Source of the DNA: Edaphobacter modestus
GTDB taxonomy: Bacteria; Acidobacteriota; Terriglobia; Terriglobales; Acidobacteriaceae
Assembly (NCBI RefSeq): GCF_004217555.1
Contig: NZ_SHKW01000003.1
Coordinates: 124,001 to 188,000, forward strand
Direction of reading: 5' to 3'
DNA length: 64,000 bases
A model generated the notes under the pieces. The model was not told the origin of the DNA. It saw only the letters and a list, made by a program, of their open reading frames with translations, and did not search any database. The position numbers and the translations under genes are program-made. Positions 54,818 to 62,311 of the stretch are shown piece after piece; within the stretch, counting starts at the first letter, position 1, and the number at the start of each line of letters is the position of its first letter.

Positions 54818-56242
54818 ATGACTGTTACAACCGTCAATCAGTTTCGTGTCGAAGAGGATGCCTTAGGAAACGTGCAGGTTCCGGGGGAGCATCTGTGGGG
54901 TGCCCAAACCCAGCGTTCTCACATGAACTTCCCCATTGGCGTGGAACGCTTTCGTTGGGGCCGACCGGTCCTTCGAGCCCTTGGCATTCTGAAAAAGTGT
55001 GCAGCCTTGGCCAACGGGGAATTGGGCCAGCTTCCTAAGGAGAAAGTCGACCTGATCGTCCGTGCTGCGCAGGAAGTGATCGACGGCCGATGGGATGATG
55101 AGTTTCCGCTGGTTGTCTTCCAGACCGGGTCTGGCACACAGACCAACATGAACGCCAATGAGGTGATTGCCAATCGTGCGATCGAAATTGCCGGCGGCGT
55201 CGTTGGCTCTAAGAAACCAATTCATCCCAACGATGATGTAAATCATAGTCAGTCCTCGAACGATACGTTTCCCACGGCAATGCACATTGCGACTGTGGCG
55301 ACAATCGAGGACAAGTTGTTTCCGACCCTCAGCAGCCTGCGCAATGTACTCGAAGAGAAATCGCAACACTATAGCGATGTTGTTATGGTTGGGCGGACGC
55401 ATCTTCAGGACGCAACGCCGCTCACCCTCGGCCAATTGATCTCCGGCTGGGTAGCGCAAATCGATCAGGCAATCGATAGCATTCGCCAATCTCTCCCGGG
55501 TGTATATGCGCTGGCTATCGGAGGCACAGCAGTAGGCACGGGACTCAATGCTGATCCTCATTTCGGTGAAGTGGCTGCGCGGCGGATCGCGGAAGAAACC
55601 GGGCATCCATTTGTCTCAGCGCCCAACAAATTTGCGGCACTCTCGGCGCACGACGGAATGGTCAGTGTGAGCGGAGCACTCCGCACGCTTGCCGGGGCGT
55701 TGATGAAGATCGCGAATGATGTGCGATGGTATGCATGCGGTCCGCGTGCCGGGTTCGGTGAACTCAATATCCCCGGAAACGAACCTGGGTCCTCCATTAT
55801 GCCGGGGAAAATTAATCCCACCCAATGTGAAGCGCTGACGATGGTTGCTGTTCAGGTGTTTGGCAATGATCACGCGGTGGCGTTCGCAGGTTCGCAGGGC
55901 AACTTCCAACTGAATGTATATAAGCCGGTCATGCTGCACAACGTTCTCACCTCGATCGAACTTCTTGCCGATGCCTCGCGTTCCTTCTGTGATCGCTGTG
56001 CCATCGGAATCGAGCCGAACGAAAAACGCATCAAGGAGCACCTCGACAATTCCCTGATGCTGGTAACAGCTCTCAACCCATACATTGGATACGAGAAGGC
56101 GGCGAAGATCTCACTGACTGCGTACCACGAAGATCTCAGCTTGCGTGAGGCTGCGTTGAAGCTCGGATTCTTAACCGCGGAGCAGTTTGATTCATGGGTA
56201 CGTCCGCAGGATATGACTCATCCGCTGACCGGAAATTCGTGA
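54818..56242 (+). CDS. fumC: class II fumarate hydratase (second copy)
   Basis: A 474-residue FumC paralogue. Seen: LWGAQTQRSHMNFPIGVERF, the loop GSGTQTNMNANEVIANR, HPNDDVNHSQSSNDTFPTAM, VGRTHLQDATPLTLGQ with the catalytic His, GGTAVGTGLN, and the signature GSSIMPGKINPTQ. It reads closer to canonical FumC (TNMNANEVIANR) than copy 1 (FNMNVNEVISNR). ATG follows CAGGAGG and it starts 22 bp after the DASS carrier. It ends the poxB-maeA-porin-DASS-fumC series. Two fumarases 31 kb apart may serve separate catabolic routes. Confidence 0.93.
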   Translation: MTVTTVNQFRVEEDALGNVQVPGEHLWGAQTQRSHMNFPIGVERFRWGRPVLRALGILKKCAALANGELGQLPKEKVDLIVRAAQEVIDGRWDDEFPLVVFQTGSGTQTNMNANEVIANRAIEIAGGVVGSKKPIHPNDDVNHSQSSNDTFPTAMHIATVATIEDKLFPTLSSLRNVLEEKSQHYSDVVMVGRTHLQDATPLTLGQLISGWVAQIDQAIDSIRQSLPGVYALAIGGTAVGTGLNADPHFGEVAARRIAEETGHPFVSAPNKFAALSAHDGMVSVSGALRTLAGALMKIANDVRWYACGPRAGFGELNIPGNEPGSSIMPGKINPTQCEALTMVAVQVFGNDHAVAFAGSQGNFQLNVYKPVMLHNVLTSIELLADASRSFCDRCAIGIEPNEKRIKEHLDNSLMLVTALNPYIGYEKAAKISLTAYHEDLSLREAALKLGFLTAEQFDSWVRPQDMTHPLTGNS

Positions 56243-56313
56243 GTGAAAGGTGAAACGCGGGTCTAACGCAATGTCGAGATGGTTGAAACGGCACTTGCTC
56301 CTCGTGTGTATTG

Positions 56314-56770
56314 CTATGCAGTTGCCACCGGAAGCCGGCCAGAACTAGTTCCGTCTTCGGTATAGGACAGCAGTCGATCATTTTCAATCAAGTAATCCGC
56401 TCCCAAGGCCGGGTCTGTCCATGGACGGAAGTCTTTTCGTAATGTGGTTTGGGTCATGACTGCGATTGCGCTCGCCATCTCGTCACCAGTCGGTCGTGCG
56501 CCGACCATCAGAAAGGTTCATCAAAACCTGGCGCCGATCCGGATCGTCTTCGATCTCAGCTTTCTCAAAGACTTCCGGTAGATGGTTCCGAAGAGATTCA
56601 GCATCCGATAGGCTCTTGAGCCCCGTCGCAAACGCGGCGAACTTGTGGTGGCCGAAGTAACTGTGAGGCGCCCCAGTCGCAAGAAATCAGATAGTCATAG
56701 CTGATCCGGATTCCGACCTTGTCGTCAGCATCCACGATGACCTGCCCGTTAGTAGCGCCTAGAGCCACTG
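56314..56770 (-). pseudogene. type II NADH dehydrogenase (NDH-2) fragment
   Basis: Minus-strand frames give ISYDYLIS, then GAPHSYFGHHKFAAFATGLK, LSDAESLRNHLPEVFEKAEI and DPDRRQV, then after a shift near 56525 FLMVGARPTGDEMASAIAVM and TLRKDFR. This is the middle of NDH-2 flavoproteins (LATGAxHSYFGHDEW, PGLKTxEDA, FVVVGGGPTGVELAGAIAE, LRRDFR). Start, first FAD motif and C-terminal half are missing, and one glycine of the second motif is Arg. The last 30 codons (LGADYLIENDRLLSYTEDG) do not match the family. Confidence 0.6.
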
Positions 56771-56771
56771 C

Positions 56772-56905
56772 TCGTCAACGAACAGGCGGGAGGTGTGGCT
56801 GCGGGTGATTTTCCACTCGCCATCGACCTAGCGATAGTCCTGACGGATGTGGCCGTAGCCGTTGAAGATGCAGTACCGGGTCTTCACGAGATCGTGAAGT
56901 CGCCC
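56772..56905 (-). pseudogene. SnoaL/NTF2-like protein fragment
   Basis: The minus frame reads RYCIFNGYGHIRQDYR, a TAG, then VDGEWKITRSHTSRLFVDEQ, typical of the end of small NTF2-like (SnoaL) proteins, with stop codons inside. It is joined directly to the NDH-2 fragment, and both lie downstream of the bsdC/bsdD pair on the same strand. Confidence 0.5.
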
Positions 56906-56958
56906 CACCGACGATTACTAGCGGATGCTCTACGTGCCTGCAAATACCGGCGCTTATT

Positions 56959-57002
56959 CCAATCCAGCTCACTCCAGGTTGGCCGAAGTGAGCTGGAATT
57001 GG
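56959..57002 (-). terminator. hairpin after the bsdD-like gene
   Basis: CCAATCCAGCTCACT pairs with AGTGAGCTGGAATTGG across a 13-base loop, with one bulge. It begins 15 bp beyond the stop of the small decarboxylase subunit on the minus strand. There is no clear T-run, so it may be a weak or factor-assisted terminator or an mRNA 3' end stabiliser. Confidence 0.45.
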
Positions 57003-57016
57003 CAGCCCCCTTCCAC

Positions 57017-57259
57017 TCAGCGATCCGGGTGGGCGATGGCCGGCATCACGGGAATGTCTTTGAGTTTTTCGAGCTTCACCTTGAAGCGTGTGGGGTACTG
57101 CTTCGGGTCAGTAATCGTCTTCGGCTCAGTCGACCGCCAGGTAAACAGGCAGTCGTCACATCCGTAGAGCGTCCATACGCCTGCAACAGGAGACTCGAAT
57201 CGAACCCCTGTCGAGGTAGACTCACATCGTGGGCAAATCAGAGTGCTTTTATATGTCAT
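57017..57259 (-). CDS. bsdD: hydroxyarylic acid decarboxylase small subunit (BsdD/VdcD type)
   Basis: An 80-residue protein with two CxxC pairs (LICPRCES near the N-terminus and YGCDDCLFTWRSTEP in the middle), likely a zinc knuckle. The wording SPVAGVWTLYGCDDCLFTWR matches subunit D of non-oxidative hydroxyarylic acid decarboxylases such as vanillate decarboxylase. It starts 27 bp after the BsdC-like gene on the same strand, in the usual C-D order. A subunit B (UbiX-like) is missing next to it; the UbiX at 37666 could supply the cofactor. Confidence 0.83.
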   Translation of the reverse strand: MTYKSTLICPRCESTSTGVRFESPVAGVWTLYGCDDCLFTWRSTEPKTITDPKQYPTRFKVKLEKLKDIPVMPAIAHPDR

Positions 57260-57286
57260 AATGATTCCTCTTAGTCTTTGCTAACG

Positions 57287-58699
57287 TCAGGCGTGCTTCA
57301 TCAAAGCCTGCAGCTTCGGCAACCAGTCCTTTGCTTCCAGCGGATCCATGACCTGCATAGAGTATTCGCCATGCTTTTCAGGCGGCGCCGGGGTCGTGGC
57401 ATCGATGATCATCTTGTGGGTGATCCCAGGAGGCTCCGAACCCGGATCAAGAGGCAAAACTGATAGGTCCGGTATGACGACTGTGTCGTATTTCGGATTG
57501 ACCTTGGTCGATATCGCCCACATAACTTGAGGCAGGTTAAATGGATCGACGAAGTCATCAACGACAATGACGACCTTTGCATAACCCAAACCATGGGGCG
57601 TTGTCAGGACGGACATGCCGACCGCCTTGCCGAAGCCACCAACCCGCATCTTCGTAGAAACGATGACGATAAGGCCATGCGTATAAAGCGCATTGACCGC
57701 TTGTATCTCCGGAAATTTCTCCTTGAGCTGTACATAAAGCGGCGGGCAGGTATTGAGGAACATGTAGTCGATCTCGGTCCAAGGCATGCCGATCGACGTA
57801 TATTCATAGATCGGATCCTTGCGATGCCAGACTTTGGTGATTTCGACCGATACCATGTTTCGCAGCCCGGACAGGTGACCCGTAAATTCACCGTAGGGAC
57901 CGTCAGGTTCGCGGACTCCAGGAATGACATGGCCTTCGAGGATATACTCGGCACCCCAAGGAGCCTGGAGACCATTTTCGAGCGTTACCACTGGATAAGG
58001 CTCCTCGTGCAGGGCACTCGCCATCTGAAACTCATACTGACCGTACTGCAGAGGCATGGATGCGACGATGCTAAGTACTGGATCGTTGCCCACGGCGATC
58101 ACGATGGGGAGCGGCTTATTCTCACGTTCTGCAGCCTGAAAATGGAGCGCGATATCGTGCTCAGGCACAAACTGTGCACTCAACCGGTTCGGGCCTTTCA
58201 CCTGCAACCGATACATGCCGACATTCCGCTCATCGGGATGATCTGGATGACGCGAAATGACCGAGGCTTTGTTGATATAGAGGCCGCCGTCGCCAGGATT
58301 GAGCCTGAAATGCGGCATTAACTCATAAAGATTGATGTTTTCCGTGATTTGAACTTCCTGCCACGGTGCTGTCTTCCGCTCCTCGACAACCCCTTTGGAA
58401 AAGTTCTGATAACGGCGGCAGAACTCATGGAACTGCGCCTTGGGCGGCGTATCTTTCGGCAGGCCCATCATGAGAGCCATATTGGGCCACGAGCCATGCA
58501 CGTTAATGGCAAGCTGCGCCTTCCCGTATCCCTTGATATTGTCGAAAATCAATGCCGGTGCGGTCTCTCCGAGACCCTTGTTAGCAGCCGAAGCGGCCGC
58601 TCCAATATCCGGTTCAGGTAAGACTGGCTCGCTGATTCGTAAAAGCTGATTGTTTTCGGCGAGGAGTTTCAGAAAACTTCGAAGATCTTTGTAGGCCAC
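57287..58699 (-). CDS. bsdC: hydroxyarylic acid decarboxylase, UbiD family (BsdC/VdcC type)
   Basis: A 470-residue prenylated-FMN-dependent decarboxylase that removes CO2 from vanillate- or 4-hydroxybenzoate-type acids. Alignable by eye with Bacillus BsdC throughout: NVHGSWPNMALMMGLPKDTP, NPGDGGLYINKASVISRHPD, the catalytic loop EPDGPYGEFTGHLSG, YTHGLIVIVSTKMRVGGFGK, VDPFNLPQVMWAISTKVNPK and LSVLPLDPGSEPPGITHKMI. Start is GTG after CAGGAGG. It follows the SRPBCC gene by 54 bp and precedes the D subunit. Under the inverted leader at 59396 it is probably controlled by a TetR paralogue. Confidence 0.93.
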   Translation of the reverse strand: MAYKDLRSFLKLLAENNQLLRISEPVLPEPDIGAAASAANKGLGETAPALIFDNIKGYGKAQLAINVHGSWPNMALMMGLPKDTPPKAQFHEFCRRYQNFSKGVVEERKTAPWQEVQITENINLYELMPHFRLNPGDGGLYINKASVISRHPDHPDERNVGMYRLQVKGPNRLSAQFVPEHDIALHFQAAERENKPLPIVIAVGNDPVLSIVASMPLQYGQYEFQMASALHEEPYPVVTLENGLQAPWGAEYILEGHVIPGVREPDGPYGEFTGHLSGLRNMVSVEITKVWHRKDPIYEYTSIGMPWTEIDYMFLNTCPPLYVQLKEKFPEIQAVNALYTHGLIVIVSTKMRVGGFGKAVGMSVLTTPHGLGYAKVVIVVDDFVDPFNLPQVMWAISTKVNPKYDTVVIPDLSVLPLDPGSEPPGITHKMIIDATTPAPPEKHGEYSMQVMDPLEAKDWLPKLQALMKHA

Positions 58700-58753
58700 G
58701 TTAGGTTACCTCCTGTGAAAATGGGTTTGCTGATTGCATTATTCGTTTCGCGC

Positions 58754-59161
58754 TCAGCGTTTTCCGGTTTCCAGATACGAACGCAACCGGGTCAGCGCTT
58801 CGCCCCAATAGGTGTTGCAGAGCGGTAGATGCGGGTCATTGTCATGCCATCCTACATCGCTCAGTTCGACAAGGGTTTTGCTATCGGTTTCATTAGAGAA
58901 GGTGATGGTCAAGGTCTTCCCGGCGGACGAACCAGGACCTTCGACGCAGGTCTGTACGATCTTACGGCCGGGATCGAGCTCATCCGTCCGCCAGCCGAAG
59001 TGCAGACCGGGGTGTCGTTCTATGGTGAGCGTCTTGCCGACACGGACCTCACCCTGAACGCGGCCCAGCTGCCAGCCGGCTAATCCGGCGATGTCAGTGA
59101 ATGCGTGGTAGGCTGCGTCACGAGAGGCCCCAACTCTGATTGCATGTCGAAGTGTTGTCAT
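58754..59161 (-). CDS. SRPBCC-fold (AHSA1-like) protein
   Basis: A 135-residue START/Bet v 1-like domain. The opening TTLRHAIRVGASRDAAYHAF, the central GKTLTIERHPGLHFGW and the C-terminal TYWGEALTRLRSYLETGKR are typical of AHSA1/polyketide-cyclase-like members, which enclose hydrophobic ligands in a cavity. ATG follows AAAGGAG. It is the first gene of the minus-strand operon with bsdC and bsdD, so it may bind or process the aromatic substrate or product. No catalytic residues can be assigned. Confidence 0.8.
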   Translation of the reverse strand: MTTLRHAIRVGASRDAAYHAFTDIAGLAGWQLGRVQGEVRVGKTLTIERHPGLHFGWRTDELDPGRKIVQTCVEGPGSSAGKTLTITFSNETDSKTLVELSDVGWHDNDPHLPLCNTYWGEALTRLRSYLETGKR

Positions 59162-59233
59162 AACATTCTCCTTTGTTCGAAAAGTGGCGCTACTTTACCT
59201 CTGCGAATTCGTGATTGGTGACATTACCGGCTT

Positions 59234-59490
59234 TCATTCCTTCCCAACGACGGGCAGCGGAGTGATCGAGCCCAAACTGATCGAGGATACGGACCGCCAG
59301 GTGATCGACGGTTCCGGGCGCCCGTTGGATGCGAGGTCGGTTTCCTTCCGTCCGAGATCCAATGAGTTCAACGTAGCCCCATAATCGAGGACACCCTCGA
59401 CTTTATGAATAAGACAATATGCCACTGGGCACCCTTGATCTATTACATGTTTATGTAGAGCATGATGAGCTGATAACGGAGACTTGCGGT
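59234..59490 (-). promoter_or_regulatory. inverted operator leader with decayed isochorismatase-type start, upstream of the SRPBCC/bsd operon
   Basis: CGAGGACACCCTCG (59396-59409) is flanked on the right by ACTTTATGAATAAGACAATA and CTATTACATGTTTATG, the reverse complement of the tetR leaders. On its left, read on minus, GGGGCTACGTTGAACTCATT and a frame NSLDLGRKETDLASNGRPEP copy the TTG start region seen at 60633 and 62312. The copied frame ends near 59234 and is not a known protein. CATCCAACGGGCG is shared with the tetR2 leader. The SRPBCC gene starts about 70 bp further on. Confidence 0.65.
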
Positions 59491-59936
59491 TATGAGCGGT
59501 TCAAGACAACCGAAGTAAACAGCTATGCGGACCACGAAATTGCTAAGGGCATTTCGCTGCCGAAAATTCTGAGCGGATGCAACCACTGCCACAAGACCCA
59601 GAGGCATGAAAGATAGCGAGTTCGGATCTCAGTAGCGTCATATGAACCCGCATAGATTGCTTCCTCAACTGCCCGTTGTGAAACCTTCGTCAGCTATTCT
59701 CGCGCTGTTCAATGATCAACCGGTAACCACGCTTTGCGCTGAGGTACGTCCAGACCCGCTGAAAAAGACCCTGAACCGCAGGCTGCCCCTCAGCCATCTT
59801 CACGGATCCCGGTAAAAGGGACTTTCCCTGGCGAATTGAACCCATTGCTCGCCAAACTAAATACTTGAGTGGAGAGGGTGCTTCCAAATCGGCCGCGTTG
59901 GCAGATCCATCGAAGCATCCGTTTCGCGAGACTGCT
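59491..59936. other. 446-bp stretch without an assignable gene
   Basis: Lies between the inverted leader and the end of tetR copy 3. The longest frame (minus, 59887 to 59690, with QRVWTYLSAKRGYRLIIEQR) matches no family I recognise and lacks a ribosome site. No operator, tRNA or hairpin is visible. The equivalent stretch beyond tetR2 (46921-47037) is much shorter. Confidence 0.4.
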
Positions 59937-60578
59937 TTACCGTTGTCTCTTTTTTGGAGGCCGCTCGTCTTCGGACAAAACGCTTCCCAGATACAGTGTC
60001 AGTGCCTTCTTATACTCTGTGATGATCAGAGGTTTCTCTCCTGGGCCTACTTCCGCATAGAGCGTTGTCATGCCTTTGACCATCTGGAGCGTGATATTTG
60101 CGGCCACCATGGCTTTCTCATTGGTGAGCGATGGGTCCTTTGCTCGAAAGGCATTCGAAATAGCGACGCGTAAAGCCCTGCGTGCAGCTGGGTCACGGGA
60201 AAACCGGATCGGCGCGGTGAGCAACTTCAGATAGGCGGGCCGTTCCCGTAGGAATTCAGTGATGCGTTCGAGGAACGCCTCCGCAAACGCGGTGTGGGAC
60301 AGTGTCTCTGTCTGTTCCGTCAAGGGCTTCCAATGCGCCTCGATCTTCTTTGCATATTGGTTCAGAAGAGCGAGGGCCATGGATTGCTTGTCTGGGAAAT
60401 AGTGATAAAGCGTGCCAATCCCGGAACCGCTACGCTCGGCGATAGCAGTCATCGTTGCGGCTTCATAGCCGATCTCTGCGAAGAGTTCCGCTGCAGCATC
60501 GAGAAAATTCGCAAGCCGCAGTGTTGCGCGCTCCTGCTGCGGCTTCACCCGGACAGAATTTAACAAAGTCGAGGTCAT
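59937..60578 (-). CDS. TetR-family repressor, copy 3
   Basis: A 213-residue TetR regulator of the same length as copy 1, with about 32 substitutions. The HTH is nearly unchanged (FAEIGYEAATMTAIAERSGS, GIGTLYHYFPDKQSMALALL), so both probably recognise the same operator. Changes are spread over the ligand-binding half (for example AAPKEKLLII to VGPGEKPLII), which allows a different inducer. The start codon lies inside operator CGAGGTCATCCTCG (60570-60583). Divergent from the histidine kinase and isochorismatase genes, and close to the inverted leader that heads the SRPBCC/bsd operon. Confidence 0.9.
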   Translation of the reverse strand: MTSTLLNSVRVKPQQERATLRLANFLDAAAELFAEIGYEAATMTAIAERSGSGIGTLYHYFPDKQSMALALLNQYAKKIEAHWKPLTEQTETLSHTAFAEAFLERITEFLRERPAYLKLLTAPIRFSRDPAARRALRVAISNAFRAKDPSLTNEKAMVAANITLQMVKGMTTLYAEVGPGEKPLIITEYKKALTLYLGSVLSEDERPPKKRQR

Positions 60579-60632
60579 CCTCGTATTTTATACGCATAAA
60601 GTCGAGAGTGTCCTCGCATTCTGGAGGCTACG
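60570..60632. promoter_or_regulatory. tetR3-kinase leader with paired operators
   Basis: CGAGGTCATCCTCG (60570-60583) and CGAGAGTGTCCTCG (60603-60616), 33 bp apart, each preceded by AAAGT. The third site and the CTTGACATAAACATG stretch of the longer leaders are missing. Directly after the second site come TCTGGAGGCTACG and the TTG start of the kinase gene, so a repressor here would block both directions. Confidence 0.72.
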
Positions 60633-62168
60633 TTGAACTCATTGAATCTCGAACCGAAGAAAACCGCCCTCAGGGGGAGTGAGCTGCAACTGAATCTTCT
60701 CGCCGAGAATCTCCCGGCGGTTCTGTTCAAGGCCGCACCAGACGGGTCGATCGTCTACGTCAATCAAAAAGGGATCGAGTACACGGGAAGAACACTTGAG
60801 GATCTGCAGCAGAAGGGTTGGATCGATCTGATCCACCCGGATGATTTTGAGGAAACTTCAAGTCATTGGAATCGATTGCTCACAGAAGGCGTTGAATATG
60901 ACACCGTCCATCGCTTTATGTGCGCCGACGGGCAATACCGATGGTTTCACACCAGCGTTGCCGCTATCCGCGATGACAACGGAAAGACGATCGCGTTTCA
61001 CGGAATCATGCTTGATACGACCGCCCAGAAAGCGGCGGAACTTGCTCTCCAACAATCTGAGCAACAGATGCAAAGAATAATGGACGCGGTTCCTTCAATC
61101 TTGTTTTCGAACGCGCCTGATGGAAAGCTTACATTCACCAACAGGAAGGCACGTGACTACGTTGGAATGACCCTAGATCAGATCCAAGGCTGGGGATGGG
61201 TACAAACCATTCACCCCGAGGAGCGGGAATACGTAGTCGAGGAATTTAAGAAGGCACTTGCAAGTGGGAGCCCCTATGGAGTTGAACATCGATGCCGGCG
61301 AGCGGACGGGATTTATCGTTGGTATTTGAGTCGTGCAGAACCCCTGCGTGACGAACGTGGGCAGATTCTGCAGTGGTTTGGGGTCGGCATCGACATCGAC
61401 GAGCGAAAGCGAGCGGAGGATCATTTACGGGAAACCCGTGTCAAACTGGCGCGAGCATCGCGCATCGCCACCGTAGCTGAGTTGTCCGCATCGATCGCTC
61501 ACGAACTAAACCAGCCTCTCACTGCTGTAATCGCAAACGCGCAGGCAGCTCGGCGCTGGCTATCAAGCAGTCCAAGTAATTTTAGTGAAGCAATGACTTC
61601 CATAGAACGAGTGCTGTGCGATGGGCGCGTTGCCGACAAGAGGATGCAGCACATTCGGGCATTGTTCAAACAGCAACCGCTCAGGAAGAAGCACGCCTGG
61701 CCATCGCAGATCATCCGCGAAGCGATACGATTTGTTCATGAAGACGCGAACAGAGCTGAAATTCCCATCGATGTACAAATTGCGGGTGATCTTCCGCCAA
61801 TCTTAGTCGAACAAATTCAAATTCAGGAAGTATTGATCAACCTGATCTCGAACGGTATCGAGGCGATGGAAAGCAACGCCCGGCCGCCTCACCTCATGAT
61901 AAGAGCCAGCCTCGTGAACGAAGGGGAGGTTCTGATTGAAGTCATAGACAGTGGACCAGGCCTGAAGGACACTGAGAATATTTTTGACGCCTTCATAACT
62001 ACTAAAGAGAAGGGGATGGGCATAGGTCTGGCCGTGTCCCGATCCATTATTGAAGGGCACGACGGGCAATTATGGGCTGAGAACAATCCAGACTATGGAG
62101 CCAAGTTCAGCGTTACTCTTCCCGTCGCAGATAGGCGGCGCGCGACGAGTGCGTGCCTCGAGAGCTGA
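60633..62168 (+). CDS. soluble PAS-PAS sensor histidine kinase with a captured N-terminus
   Basis: A 511-residue cytoplasmic kinase. Two PAS domains (about residues 22-135 and 145-260, with DGSIVYVNQKGIEYTGRTLE and DGKLTFTNRKARDYVGMTLD), each closed by a PAC motif, precede a HisKA domain with phospho-acceptor His in SIAHELNQPLTAVIANAQAA (about residue 290). The ATP domain has INLISNGIEAM (N box), VIDSGPGL and GMGIGLAVSRSI. No membrane helix and no neighbouring response regulator. Its first 13 codons (MNSLNLEPKKTAL) and upstream 40 bp copy those of the isochorismatase gene, including the TTG start after GGAGG. It probably arose by fusion to that leader. Signal is unknown. Confidence 0.88.
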   Translation: MNSLNLEPKKTALRGSELQLNLLAENLPAVLFKAAPDGSIVYVNQKGIEYTGRTLEDLQQKGWIDLIHPDDFEETSSHWNRLLTEGVEYDTVHRFMCADGQYRWFHTSVAAIRDDNGKTIAFHGIMLDTTAQKAAELALQQSEQQMQRIMDAVPSILFSNAPDGKLTFTNRKARDYVGMTLDQIQGWGWVQTIHPEEREYVVEEFKKALASGSPYGVEHRCRRADGIYRWYLSRAEPLRDERGQILQWFGVGIDIDERKRAEDHLRETRVKLARASRIATVAELSASIAHELNQPLTAVIANAQAARRWLSSSPSNFSEAMTSIERVLCDGRVADKRMQHIRALFKQQPLRKKHAWPSQIIREAIRFVHEDANRAEIPIDVQIAGDLPPILVEQIQIQEVLINLISNGIEAMESNARPPHLMIRASLVNEGEVLIEVIDSGPGLKDTENIFDAFITTKEKGMGIGLAVSRSIIEGHDGQLWAENNPDYGAKFSVTLPVADRRRATSACLES

Positions 62169-62198
62169 CCAACAGTTGAGCGCCGAGATCTCCTTGGT

Positions 62199-62311
62199 TC
62201 GGCGATTGCAGTCATCGTTGCAGCTTCCCCCGTACAGAATTTGACAAAGTCGAGGGCATTCTCGTATTTTTAAAATGAAAGTCGAGGGTAGCCTCGACTT
62301 ATGGAGCTACG
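62199..62311. promoter_or_regulatory. tetR remnant plus paired operators before the isochorismatase gene
   Basis: GGCGATTGCAGTCATCGTTG (about 62200) and CAGAATTTGACAAAGTCGAG (about 62235) correspond to two separate pieces of the tetR 5' region, with the codons between them deleted: a fourth, tiny tetR relic. Operators CGAGGGCATTCTCG (62251-62264) and CGAGGGTAGCCTCG (62283-62296) are 32 bp apart. TATGGAGCTACG then leads to the TTG start of the next gene. Confidence 0.68.

Noticed and set aside
57527..58321. 264-residue plus-strand ORF opposite bsdC
   Set aside because: It mirrors the conserved bsdC coding sequence codon for codon and has no recognisable domain.
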